Origin: Ignavibacteriota bacterium
Lineage (GTDB): Bacteria; Bacteroidota; Ignavibacteria; UBA10030; BY39
Assembly (NCBI GenBank): GCA_003327435.1
Contig: QOQV01000007.1
Location: 1-64,000, forward strand
DNA: 64,000 bases
Direction of reading: 5' to 3'
The stretch's first letter is position 1, and every line of letters begins with the position of its first letter. The notes under the pieces are model-generated. The model saw only the letters and a list, made by a program, of their open reading frames with translations. It had not been told where the DNA came from and did no database searches. Both the position numbers and the translations under genes were made by a program. Positions 18,235-26,778 of the stretch are shown here, piece after piece.

Positions 18235-18966
18235 ATGAAAAAAGTTATTCTAATTATCACAATTACTTTATTAGTTGTTTACAATTCATATGCATGTTTT
18301 GATACTTATCTATTCTTAAAAAAGTCATCAATGGTTTATCCTTACAAATCTTTTGCACTTGAACTAAATGGGGAATATTCTGTCAATAAAATCAAAAACC
18401 CCGGCGAGGACTCGTTTTTATCAAACGGTAACATTTATTATGGTATTGCAAAACGCTTATCTTTACAATTTTCAATTGGTTCAGATGAAAAACCAAGAGG
18501 TGAATATAAAATAGATATTTTTGGGCTTCGCGGTGTATATAATGTTTTCGCTTCAGAAAGCAATAATCATACGGCAGATTTTATTATAGAATATAGAGGC
18601 GGGTTTTCTGATTTCCTGGGTGATGTAGAATTTTCTGTTCCGAACATATTCCGTAATTCAGAGTGGACATATGTTGCACATCCAACAATAAATTACAATC
18701 TGAACGAAAAGAATTTTCAAATAGGAGCACATACGGGATTATTTTATAACTTTAATGATAATGGTATAATTGGAATAGGTGCAGAGTATTTAAGTCCACA
18801 GAGTGGCAGCTACTCTGGTACTCGCATTACAAAGAGCGAGTTTGCAACAAGTTTATTCTTTGGAGCAAATATCGGAAATACAATATTTATACAGAATGAG
18901 ATTGCAAAAGGACTGGCAAATTCAAGGGACTTTGGTTTTGCAGTTACGGTAAAATTTATTCAATAA
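18235..18966 (+). CDS. Small outer-membrane beta-barrel protein co-transcribed with nikR
   Basis: 243 residues from ATG 18235, chosen for its AAAGGAAAC site; an in-frame ATG at 18220 overlapping the nikR stop would add five residues. A signal peptide ends at about SYA, then the chain alternates polar and hydrophobic residues in 8-12 residue strands with aromatic edges and ends in a strand finishing 'FAVTVKFIQ', like outer-membrane barrels of 8-12 strands. The mature start 'CFDTYLFLKKSSMVYP' carries a Cys after the signal, so a lipoprotein cannot be excluded. Placement behind nikR suggests a nickel-linked role such as a channel or sensor. Family not recognised. Confidence 0.65.
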   Translation: MKKVILIITITLLVVYNSYACFDTYLFLKKSSMVYPYKSFALELNGEYSVNKIKNPGEDSFLSNGNIYYGIAKRLSLQFSIGSDEKPRGEYKIDIFGLRGVYNVFASESNNHTADFIIEYRGGFSDFLGDVEFSVPNIFRNSEWTYVAHPTINYNLNEKNFQIGAHTGLFYNFNDNGIIGIGAEYLSPQSGSYSGTRITKSEFATSLFFGANIGNTIFIQNEIAKGLANSRDFGFAVTVKFIQ

Positions 18967-18982
18967 AATTTAGGCAAATAAA

Positions 18983-19019
18983 AAACCCTGCTCTTTTATA
19001 AGGGCAGGGTTTGTTTTTT
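18983..19019. terminator. Bidirectional terminator between the nikR operon and csp
   Basis: AAACCCTGC (18983-18991) pairs with GCAGGGTTT (19004-19012) around a twelve-base loop. Ts follow on the right (GTTTTTTA), and the A run on the left serves as the T tract for the opposite strand, so it can end both the nikR transcript and the convergent cold-shock transcript. Confidence 0.85.
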
Positions 19020-19033
19020 AATTCAAACGATCG

Positions 19034-19234
19034 TTAGATCTTTGAAACGTTTGTGGCTTGGAGACCTTTTGGTCCGCGTTCGACTTCAAATTCGACGCGA
19101 TCGCCTTCGTTAAGATTTCTGTAACCGTCGCCCGAAATAGCTTTGTAATGTACGAATACATCTTCACCACTTGGACGTGTTATGAAACCATAACCTTTGG
19201 CTCCGTTGAACCACTTGACTGTTCCTTTTTCCAT
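19034..19234 (-). CDS. Cold-shock domain protein (CspA family)
   Basis: 66 residues from the ATG whose complement is at 19232-19234, preceded by AAGGATAAG; an upstream in-frame ATG would add twelve residues before the usual '[10 protein letters not shown]' start and is rejected. The RNA-binding motifs RNP1 (KGYGFIT) and RNP2 (VFVHY) are intact. It should be an RNA chaperone binding single-stranded nucleic acid. It lies behind a leader of up to about 260 bases rich in hairpins, as expected for temperature-controlled csp messages. Confidence 0.93.
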   Translation of the reverse strand: MEKGTVKWFNGAKGYGFITRPSGEDVFVHYKAISGDGYRNLNEGDRVEFEVERGPKGLQATNVSKI

Positions 19235-19279
19235 GGAACTTATCCTTTCATATCTGCTTAAAATACCCAAATAAACCAG

Positions 19280-19500
19280 GCATTCTAAGTATTATCCTCC
19301 CGATCCTCTGGGAGGTTGAGGTACTCCTGTTATACTGCTTTTATAACGATAATTTCTTGCTGAACTTCTTCTTCCCTATCTCAAAATAGGTTACGATTCT
19401 TTAATCAGCCCGATCGTTTAGCAAGATACTGTCCCCTCACGGTTACAATATCCTTCCTTTCGGAATCACAACGGTGTACTGTTGATTGCGTTTTCAATAT
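19280..19500 (-). promoter_or_regulatory. Structured G+C-rich leader upstream of csp, or separate small RNA
   Basis: Over 300 bases without a gene. The part from about 19285 to 19495 is clearly richer in G+C than its flanks. On the minus strand it can form several hairpins in a row: TTCC-GAAA-GGAA with a GNRA loop (19454-19465), ACGAT/ATCGT (around 19391-19416), CCTAT/ATAGG (19375-19390) and CCTCCC/GGGAGG (19296-19315), plus CTTGCT/AGCAAG at a distance. It most likely is the csp 5' leader, possibly a thermosensor. It matches no RNA family I know. Upstream (19501-19619) is pure AT-rich sequence that must hold the promoter. Confidence 0.55.
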
Positions 19501-19619
19501 AGGTATTATTTTTATCAATTCCTAATTTTTGAATTGAATTTTTTTAAATATTTTTAAAATTGCTCTTTTTCGTTTAATTTCAGTATATTTAAATGAATTT
19601 AATTTTAAAAATTACTTGA

Positions 19620-20159
19620 ATGTTTGAAAAAACCTTTGAAAAATTCGGAATAGTCTATTCTAAATTCATTTTTAGAAACGAGAAAGACCTTCAAAAAGAT
19701 CTGACAAATTTTATTTCAAGTGCTCAAAGAATATTACTGATATTACCGTCTGATTATGAAGATTCTCAAATTGCTTGTGCAGCTTTTAAAAATCTCAAAG
19801 AGAAACTGCAAAATGTTGATTTAACAATAATTGCTGAAGGCATTCGTGCAATTTCTCTAACTGATTCTTTTAAAACAAAAGTTATAAGGATTAGCGAAGT
19901 CCACATCAACAAATTTTTTCTACCAAGAAAAGTAATACTTGATAGAATTCAGGAATCCTCTTATGATGTTGCAATTGATTTGAATCTTGATTTCTTTCTA
20001 TATTCTGCTTATATTTGCAAAGTAGTTGGTGCAAAATACAGAATTGGTTTTACAAGTAAATATTCTGATTTATTCTTTAACATACAGTTTAATTTTAATA
20101 AAGCTCAAAAACCTATGGAGATATACTCGCAGTTGGTAGAATATTTGAAAAAGTTCTAA
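19620..20159 (+). CDS. Hypothetical protein, glycosyltransferase-9-like fold
   Basis: 179 residues, cytoplasmic, no signal. The segment 'SAQRILLILPSDYEDSQIACAAFKNLKEKL' and the later 'SSYDVAIDLNLDFFLYSAYICKVVGAKYRIGFTSK' recall the N-terminal half of family 9 (heptosyltransferase-like) proteins, where 'DVAIDL...' leads to a Rossmann strand. The C-terminal catalytic half is absent, so it is a short relative rather than an active transferase. It precedes the STAS gene by eleven bases and probably shares its transcript. Family placement is tentative. Confidence 0.6.
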   Translation: MFEKTFEKFGIVYSKFIFRNEKDLQKDLTNFISSAQRILLILPSDYEDSQIACAAFKNLKEKLQNVDLTIIAEGIRAISLTDSFKTKVIRISEVHINKFFLPRKVILDRIQESSYDVAIDLNLDFFLYSAYICKVVGAKYRIGFTSKYSDLFFNIQFNFNKAQKPMEIYSQLVEYLKKF

Positions 20160-20170
20160 TGGAGTTGTAA

Positions 20171-20506
20171 ATGAATTTTGAAACAAAAAAAGATGGTGAT
20201 ATTCTAATATTTACACTAAAAGAGAAAAAGCTTGATTCTTCTATTTCTTCACAACTTAAAGCAGAATTTCTGTTGCTTTGCAAAACAGAAAAATGTTCTG
20301 TTCTTGTTATTGATTTAAAATCTGTTCAATTCTGTGATAGTAGCGGTCTAAGTGCTCTCCTGATAGCACAGAGAACAATGAACAGCAAAAATGGTGAGGT
20401 AAGAATTGCAAATCTGAATAAATCAATAGAAAACTTAATGAAAATATCGCAACTCGATAGAATTTTTAAGATTTATAAGAGTACAAAATCAGCAATTAAA
20501 GGTTAA
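20171..20506 (+). CDS. STAS-domain anti-sigma factor antagonist
   Basis: 111 residues, a single STAS domain. The phosphorylation site is intact in 'IDLKSVQFCDSSGLSALL' (DSSG). In SpoIIAA/RsbV systems such a protein releases a partner switch when dephosphorylated. No kinase (RsbW/SpoIIAB-like) or phosphatase partner is near; they must lie elsewhere. It has a GGAGTTG site eight bases after the previous stop. Confidence 0.9.
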   Translation: MNFETKKDGDILIFTLKEKKLDSSISSQLKAEFLLLCKTEKCSVLVIDLKSVQFCDSSGLSALLIAQRTMNSKNGEVRIANLNKSIENLMKISQLDRIFKIYKSTKSAIKG

Positions 20507-20547
20507 GATGAAAATCCTCACACCCATTTCGGGGAGATAGTCATAGA

Positions 20548-21987
20548 ATGGGTTTATCCAGTTTAGATTATTTTATTATTCTTTTTTACCTTTTAGCCAT
20601 AGCTATATGGGGAATAATTTCTGGGGGAAAGCAAAAATCTACATTCGATTATTTCCTGGGAAGCAAAAAAATCCCATGGTGGGCAGTGTGTTTTGCAATA
20701 GTCGCAACCGAAACAAGTACTCTTACATTCATCAGTATTCCCGGTGTTGCTTATGCAACCAATCTAAATTTTCTACAATTAACTTTTGGTTATATTCTTG
20801 GAAGAATTTTCATTGCAATATTTTTCTTACCGGCTTATTATAAAGGAAGCGTGGAAACAGCATATAAGTTTTTAGAAAACAGATTTGGCATAAAAGTTCG
20901 AAAAAGTGCATCAGCCGTATTTATGATAACGCGCTTGTTCGCAGATGGCGTTCGTCTCTATGCAACAGCAATCCCAATCAAACTTATTACAGGTATCGAT
21001 TATCCCACTGCAATATTAATCACTGCAATAGCAACTTTGTTATATACTTACATTGGTGGAATTAAGGCTGTAATCTGGATGGATGTAATTCAAATGTTTG
21101 TCTATCTTTTTGGGGCAGGTGCAGCCATATTCGTACTATTTAAACAGTTAGATATAAACCTCCTCAGCATTTTAAACTCAACAGATTTAACTGAAAAAAT
21201 TTCCATAATCAATATTGGAATTGGAAATAATATACAAAATTTTTTCTCGATACCTTATACACTACCAGCAAGTATTATCGGTGGAATGTTCCTTTCAATG
21301 GCATCGCACGGAACAGATCAGCTTATTGTGCAAAGATTACTATCAACAGATTCTCTATCAAACAGTAAAAAAGCAATAATAACAAGTGGGTTTATCGTAC
21401 TGATTCAGTTTGCTATATTTTTGTTTATTGGTATTCTCTTATTCATGTTCTACAACGGAATTAAGATGGATCCAAATGAGGTTTTTACAAAATATATAAT
21501 TGAACATATCCCATCGGGTATATCTGGACTTATCATATCGGGGTTACTGGCTGCAGCAATGTCCACATTATCCGGTTCTATGAACTCGTTAGCTTCTGCC
21601 TTAATGTTTGATTTTCTAAAACCTAAATTCAATTTCTCAATTGAGAAAGAATTAAAATTGTCACGAATTCTTACTTTCGCATGGTGTTGCTTACTTGTAC
21701 TTTCTGCATTTCTTTTCATGAATACTACTAAAACAGTTGTTGAACTTGCTTTAAGCATTGCATCTTTCACATATGGTGGTATGTTAGGTTTATTTCTACT
21801 CGGCATCTTTTTTCAAAAAATTTCACAAATTGATGCTTTAATTGCATTTGCTTTGGGTATTGCAATTATGATCATCGTGATTTTATTTACAAAAATTGCA
21901 TGGACATGGTATATACTCATCGGAAGTTTTTTCACCATCCTTTCAGGGAATTTGAGTTCTTACACAAGAGTGTTCATAAAGAAATAA
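20548..21987 (+). CDS. Sodium:solute symporter (SSS family)
   Basis: 479 residues with about 13 membrane helices. The start 'LDYFIILFYLLAIAIWGIISGGKQKSTFDYFLGSKKIPWWAVCFAIVATETSTLTFISIPGVAY' is the SSS signature, and 'GTDQLIVQRLLSTDS' and 'GLLAAAMSTLSGSMNSLASA' carry the sodium-site residues. Substrate unknown (sugar, inositol or amino acid). It lies behind the STAS gene and just before a YgjP-like gene; a second SSS transporter follows at 22726. Confidence 0.9.
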   Translation: MGLSSLDYFIILFYLLAIAIWGIISGGKQKSTFDYFLGSKKIPWWAVCFAIVATETSTLTFISIPGVAYATNLNFLQLTFGYILGRIFIAIFFLPAYYKGSVETAYKFLENRFGIKVRKSASAVFMITRLFADGVRLYATAIPIKLITGIDYPTAILITAIATLLYTYIGGIKAVIWMDVIQMFVYLFGAGAAIFVLFKQLDINLLSILNSTDLTEKISIINIGIGNNIQNFFSIPYTLPASIIGGMFLSMASHGTDQLIVQRLLSTDSLSNSKKAIITSGFIVLIQFAIFLFIGILLFMFYNGIKMDPNEVFTKYIIEHIPSGISGLIISGLLAAAMSTLSGSMNSLASALMFDFLKPKFNFSIEKELKLSRILTFAWCCLLVLSAFLFMNTTKTVVELALSIASFTYGGMLGLFLLGIFFQKISQIDALIAFALGIAIMIIVILFTKIAWTWYILIGSFFTILSGNLSSYTRVFIKK

Positions 21988-21994
21988 TCTTTAA

Positions 21995-22669
21995 ATGAAA
22001 GTGATAATCGAAAAAATATTGTTCTCTTTTAGAAAATCATATTCACTCCAGGTAACAGAAAATGCAAGGTTAGTTATTAGAGTCCCATATGGTATCGATG
22101 AAAAAGAAATCAGAAATATAATTAAAAAGCATAAAAGGTGGATTCTAACAAAAATCAAATTAGCTCAACAAATTAAACAGAAAGTTAAAAAATACAATTA
22201 TGAAGAAGGGGAAAAATTTCTATATCTTGGAAATTCTTATCCACTAACTTTTACTAAAAATCAATCCGAACCAATCTTATTTGATAAAAAATTTCTAATA
22301 TCATCAGAGCATTCATCAAATGCTAAAAGTATTTTAATTAGCTGGTATAAGGAAAGAGCAAAAAATATTTTTCTTGAGAGAATCGAGTATTATGCAACAC
22401 TATATAATTTTAACTTCAGGAAGTTCCAACTGAGTTCTGCAAGGAAAAAGTGGGGTTCCTGCTCTGTAAATGGTGATATAAAAATTGCATGGCGCCTGGT
22501 TATGGCACCACTTGCTGCAATAGATTATGTTGTAGTACACGAACTCGCACATTTAAAAATAAAAAATCATTCAAAAGAGTTCTGGAGAATTGTCGCAAAT
22601 GTTTATCCAGATTACAAGATTCAGAGAGTATGGTTAAAAGAAAACGAACCTCTATTAAGGTTAACATAG
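21995..22669 (+). CDS. YgjP/SprT-like metallopeptidase
   Basis: 224 residues. The zincin motif HELAH is in 'DYVVVHELAHLKIKNHSKEFW', with a third His (NHS) and the typical 'KWGSCSVNGDIKIAWRLVMAP' before it. This is the YgjP (DUF45) family, distantly related to the WLM and SprT proteases; one member has been reported to act on UTP. It is seven bases after the symporter stop. Confidence 0.88.
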   Translation: MKVIIEKILFSFRKSYSLQVTENARLVIRVPYGIDEKEIRNIIKKHKRWILTKIKLAQQIKQKVKKYNYEEGEKFLYLGNSYPLTFTKNQSEPILFDKKFLISSEHSSNAKSILISWYKERAKNIFLERIEYYATLYNFNFRKFQLSSARKKWGSCSVNGDIKIAWRLVMAPLAAIDYVVVHELAHLKIKNHSKEFWRIVANVYPDYKIQRVWLKENEPLLRLT

Positions 22670-22725
22670 ATATTATTTTGTAAATCGATACTTTTTTTTA
22701 TACCTTTACTTAAAATTCTAAATTT

Positions 22726-24477
22726 ATGATGCAGCTTATTGACTGGTTACTTATCTTAACATATTTTATAATTTCTCTTTTGATAGGTATCTATTACTCA
22801 AAAAGGGCTGGAAGAAGTACGAGCGAATTTTTTCTTTCGGGAAGAAATCTGCCCTGGTGGCTGGCTGGCACCTCAATGGTTGCAACAACATTTGCTGCTG
22901 ATACACCTCTTGCAGTAACAGAACTTGTTACTAAAAACGGAATTGCTGGAAACTGGCTTTGGTGGAACTTTGTGTTCGGTAGTATGTTAACGGTTTTTTT
23001 CTTTGCTCGTCTCTGGAGAAGAGCAGGGGTAATGACAGATGTAGAATTTATCGAAATGCGCTATTCAGGAAAATCTGCTGCTTTTCTGAGAGGTTTTCGC
23101 GCACTTTATCTCGGATTGTTCATAAATTGCATAATTATGGGATGGGTAAATACCGCTATGGCTTCAATATTACACGGACTTTTCGGAATTGAACAATCAA
23201 GTGTAATTTTCTATGTAGCTTTAAGTATGCTCATTGTTGCGATTTATTCTGCCATATCAGGTTTGTGGGGGGTAGCAATGACTGATATGTTCCAATTCAT
23301 AATTGCAATGATTGGTACGACAATCCTCGCTATCTTTGTCCTATCCTTACCTGAAGTCGGTGGAATTGCCGGCTTGAAAAGTAAATTACCTGATTGGACT
23401 TTCAATTTTTTCCCTTCGATTCAATCAGTAAGTGATATTGGAATAGGAAGCGCTCTTGCACTTTCCATCTCATCTTTTCTTGCATATATTGGGATTCAAT
23501 GGTGGGCATCCTGGTATCCTGGAGCAGAGCCAGGTGGCGGTGGTTATGCTGCACAACGAATGATGTCAGCGAAGAACGAAAAACATTCTCTTCTGGCAAC
23601 ACTCTGGTTCACAATTGCTCATTACTGCATCCGTCCATGGCCATGGATATTGGTTGGACTCTCAACTTTAATATTATATCCAGAGCTTGATGATAAAAAA
23701 TTGGGATACATTTTTGCAATGCGGGACTTTTTGCCAACAGGTTTGCTCGGTTTGCTTGTTGCTGCTTTCTTTGCAGCTTATATGTCCACAATTGCAACTC
23801 ATCTCAATTGGGGAACATCTTATATAGTCAATGACTTTTACAGACGGTTCATCAAACAAAATGCTCAAGAAAAACATTATGTGCTTATTTCCAGAATCTC
23901 TACAATTATTCTTATGTTGGTATCTCTTTTAATTACTTTGTTTATCGAAACAATATCCGGTGCTTGGGCATTTATTATTGAGGCAGGTGCGGGCTTAGGC
24001 TTGGTATTAATCTTAAGATGGTACTGGTGGAGAATCAATGCCTGGTCTGAAATTTCAGCAATGATCGCACCTTTCATCGCTTTTGGGTATGTAAAATTTT
24101 TCACCAATATCAAATTCCCTGAATCACTCTACATGATTGTTTCTTTTACTACCATCGTCTGGATTGTTATCACATTCATTACAAACCCAACAGATTTTGA
24201 AACATTGAAAAAATTTTTTGTAAAAGTTCATCCGGGTGGGTTATGGAAACCAATTTCCCAGAGAGTACCTGATGTAGAACAGGATAAAGGTTTGATTTCG
24301 CTCGCTTTCGATTGGATTGCAGGAATTGTGTTAATCTATTCATCATTATTTGGTATCGGAAAGTTAATTTTTAATGAATATTATCAGGCACTTTTATTTT
24401 TAATTCTGGCACTTGTTTCTGGTTTGTTTTTATTTTCTCATATATCAAAATATGGTTGGGAAAAAATTGCTGAATAA
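22726..24477 (+). CDS. Sodium:solute symporter (SSS family), larger paralogue
   Basis: 583 residues, about 14-15 helices. It begins 'DWLLILTYFIISLLIGIYYSKRAGRSTSEFFLSGRNLPWWLAGTSMVATTFAADTPLAVTELV', the SSS pattern with Asp/Thr in place of the usual 'ETS' motif. 'PGAEPGGGGYAAQRMMSAKNE' and 'ATHLNWGTSYIVNDFYRRF' are typical of the subgroup annotated as sodium:proline or sodium/galactose symporters. Substrate unknown. An ATGATG start. It precedes the IMPase gene by 37 bases; the following hexuronate genes are on the other strand. Confidence 0.9.
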   Translation: MMQLIDWLLILTYFIISLLIGIYYSKRAGRSTSEFFLSGRNLPWWLAGTSMVATTFAADTPLAVTELVTKNGIAGNWLWWNFVFGSMLTVFFFARLWRRAGVMTDVEFIEMRYSGKSAAFLRGFRALYLGLFINCIIMGWVNTAMASILHGLFGIEQSSVIFYVALSMLIVAIYSAISGLWGVAMTDMFQFIIAMIGTTILAIFVLSLPEVGGIAGLKSKLPDWTFNFFPSIQSVSDIGIGSALALSISSFLAYIGIQWWASWYPGAEPGGGGYAAQRMMSAKNEKHSLLATLWFTIAHYCIRPWPWILVGLSTLILYPELDDKKLGYIFAMRDFLPTGLLGLLVAAFFAAYMSTIATHLNWGTSYIVNDFYRRFIKQNAQEKHYVLISRISTIILMLVSLLITLFIETISGAWAFIIEAGAGLGLVLILRWYWWRINAWSEISAMIAPFIAFGYVKFFTNIKFPESLYMIVSFTTIVWIVITFITNPTDFETLKKFFVKVHPGGLWKPISQRVPDVEQDKGLISLAFDWIAGIVLIYSSLFGIGKLIFNEYYQALLFLILALVSGLFLFSHISKYGWEKIAE

Positions 24478-24514
24478 TTTTGAAATTATTATAATTGAAT
24501 AAAAAGGAGATTAA

Positions 24515-25291
24515 ATGCTATATATTGCTATAGAAGCAGTAAAAGAAGCAGGTAAATTTCTAAAAAAAAATTTGGGAAAGGTCCGACAAATAGATTTAAA
24601 AAGTGGCCAGGAGAGAAACTTGGTCACTGAAATCGATAAAAAATCAGAAGAACTAATTGTTAGCATTATTAAAAAACATTATCCAAATCACGACATACTT
24701 GCAGAAGAAAGTGGAAGTAAACACGGAAGTAAATCAGATTATAGATGGATAATTGATCCATTAGATGGGACAACAAATTTTACACATGGGCTTCCGATTT
24801 TCTGTGTTTCTATTGGACTTGAAAAGCGAGGGGAGTTGATTTTAGGTGCAATTTATGATCCAAACTTAGATGAACTTTTTACAACCGAAAAGGGCAGAGG
24901 AGCATTTTTGAATGGAAGAAGATTAAGAGTATCTACAACCAAAGCATTAAAGGACAGCTTACTTGTAACAGGATTTCCATATAATATAACTGAAAATCCT
25001 GATCATTGTGTAGAGCACTTTGTAAACTTTCTAATGAGTGCGCAGGCAATTCGCCGAATGGGTTCTGCTGCGCTTGATTTAGCATATGTAGCAGCCGGCA
25101 GATATGATGGTTTCTGGGAAGTAAATTTAAATCCCTGGGATATGGCTGCTGGTGTACTTTTAGTTAAAGAGGCAGGTGGAGAAGTTACAAATTTCTCCGG
25201 TAAAGAATTAGATATTTACGGTAAACAGATTGTTGCCAGTAATCGATTAATCCATGAGGAAATGTTAGATGTATTAAAGAAAGCGAAGTAA
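24515..25291 (+). CDS. suhB: Inositol monophosphatase family protein
   Basis: 258 residues. The metal motifs are complete: 'LAEESG' (Glu), 'WIIDPLDGTTNFTHGLP' (Asp-Asp-Gly-Thr) and 'NPWDMAAGVLLVKEAGG' (Asp). It hydrolyses inositol-1-phosphate or similar sugar phosphates with magnesium. GGAG site eight bases ahead of the start. Convergent with eda, one base apart. The symbol follows the family; the real substrate is not proven. Confidence 0.85.
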   Translation: MLYIAIEAVKEAGKFLKKNLGKVRQIDLKSGQERNLVTEIDKKSEELIVSIIKKHYPNHDILAEESGSKHGSKSDYRWIIDPLDGTTNFTHGLPIFCVSIGLEKRGELILGAIYDPNLDELFTTEKGRGAFLNGRRLRVSTTKALKDSLLVTGFPYNITENPDHCVEHFVNFLMSAQAIRRMGSAALDLAYVAAGRYDGFWEVNLNPWDMAAGVLLVKEAGGEVTNFSGKELDIYGKQIVASNRLIHEEMLDVLKKAK

Positions 25292-25292
25292 A

Positions 25293-25958
25293 TTATTCCT
25301 TTTTTTGATTCATAGATCTTCTTGCATCCTGTATATTTTTTATCAATTGCTCAGCCCTTCTTGTAATTTCACCATAATTATTTTCCAAAATAGTTTTCAT
25401 ATCAAATAGATTGCTTCCAACACCAACAGCAGATGCGCCGGATAGAATCCACTCACCTACATTCTCGATTGTAACACCACCCGTTGGTACCAATTTGATA
25501 TCAGGAAAAGGTGCAGATAAATCCTTAAAATAACGAGGTCCTAATGAAGTTGCGGGGAAAACCTTGATCATATCTGCACCTGAATTCCATGCATTAAAAA
25601 TTTCAGTTGGAGTGAAACACCCCGGCATACAAACTACATCTGATTTGTTGCAAACTTTTATTATATCATAGTTTAAGATTGGGCTCACTATAAATTTGGC
25701 ACCTTTTGCAATTAGTTGTTCCACATCGAGAGAATTTGTTACAGTTCCTGCTCCAAGTATAATTGAATTTTTGAATTCTGAAACCAAATTAGCAATAATT
25801 TCTCGAGCATTTGGAACTGTCATAGTAATTTCAATGCATTTTATATTACCTTTGATGAGTGCATTTACGACATTCTGTATACAACTTTCATCTTTGAGTC
25901 GTATAACAGCAATTGCGCCGTTTGAAATAATTTTTTCGAGTGTTTCACTCCGGGACAT
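25293..25958 (-). CDS. eda: KDPG / KHG aldolase
   Basis: 221 residues, a class I aldolase barrel. The Glu motif is 'CIEITMTVPNAREI', then 'GAGTVTN', the Schiff-base Lys in 'DMIKVFPA' and the phosphate loop 'PTGGV'. It splits 2-keto-3-deoxy-6-phosphogluconate to pyruvate and glyceraldehyde-3-phosphate. It is third in a minus-strand set after a kduD-type dehydrogenase and an IolB/KduI-like isomerase, which gives it a hexuronate role. A KDG kinase is not in the window. Confidence 0.92.
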   Translation of the reverse strand: MSRSETLEKIISNGAIAVIRLKDESCIQNVVNALIKGNIKCIEITMTVPNAREIIANLVSEFKNSIILGAGTVTNSLDVEQLIAKGAKFIVSPILNYDIIKVCNKSDVVCMPGCFTPTEIFNAWNSGADMIKVFPATSLGPRYFKDLSAPFPDIKLVPTGGVTIENVGEWILSGASAVGVGSNLFDMKTILENNYGEITRRAEQLIKNIQDARRSMNQKKE

Positions 25959-25973
25959 TGAATAATTTATTGA

Positions 25974-26747
25974 TTATTTTTGAAATTCTGGTTGAACAAT
26001 TGAGCCACCCCATGCACGATCAATAATTTCTCTTCTTGCACAAAGCATCCATACAAAATTAATTGAATAACCCGGTATAGCAACATTTGGATGATAACCA
26101 CCTGAAATTACAACTGCATCGTTATCAAATACAGGAATAACATTTTCGGGAATACCGTTTCCCGAATAAAGCATCTGAATACCAAAAGCAGGTTTAGGCA
26201 TATCAAAATAAAGATATACTTCTTCACGGAATTCGGTATGCTGGTGTGGAGGCCAGCTTGTCCAGTTTCCTTTCTCACTAAATGTCACACCATTAAACAA
26301 TCTACCACCTTTAACATTATCACCAATTAGTGTGTACAATTCTCTTCGATCAGAATTTTGACCCAAACTCATATGAAGTTTCGGGTCATTCTTCACTTCA
26401 TCAAATCTTACATGTGCAAAAGTATATTTTTCGCTGACAGGTGCAGAACATTCAACCAAATCTAAATAGTTATCAGTAAATATTTTTACGGAAGTATTCC
26501 GGGGGACATAAATACCATCATATGGATTAACCTCGGCAGTATTATTTTCACTTATAATCCTGCCGTTACCGTGAAGACAAATAAAGGAATATTCTCTATC
26601 TTCAGTATTTATTTCTACAGTACTGGTATTTTTATTCAGAATTATTCTACCTACAGCCATTAGTGTAAGTAAAGAATTTTCTGGTGTGATTAATATTTTT
26701 CTACCTATGTGATTTGCGGTATTTCTGAAAACTATTTCTTTATTCAT
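25974..26747 (-). CDS. KduI/IolB-like sugar-acid isomerase
   Basis: 257 residues, a double-cupin protein of the KduI/IolB superfamily. The metal-ligand region reads 'GNWTSWPPHQHTEFREEVYLYFDMP', and a second metal His lies in 'VISGGYHPNVAIPGY'. The pattern is closer to IolB (5-deoxy-glucuronate isomerase) than to classical KduI. No other myo-inositol genes are present; the kduD-type neighbour and eda suggest it does the KduI step, isomerising 5-keto-4-deoxyuronate in pectin or alginate breakdown. Function inferred from neighbours. Confidence 0.75.
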   Translation of the reverse strand: MNKEIVFRNTANHIGRKILITPENSLLTLMAVGRIILNKNTSTVEINTEDREYSFICLHGNGRIISENNTAEVNPYDGIYVPRNTSVKIFTDNYLDLVECSAPVSEKYTFAHVRFDEVKNDPKLHMSLGQNSDRRELYTLIGDNVKGGRLFNGVTFSEKGNWTSWPPHQHTEFREEVYLYFDMPKPAFGIQMLYSGNGIPENVIPVFDNDAVVISGGYHPNVAIPGYSINFVWMLCARREIIDRAWGGSIVQPEFQK

Positions 26748-26778
26748 AAAGATTTTACTCCTTTATTAATGAATTAAT

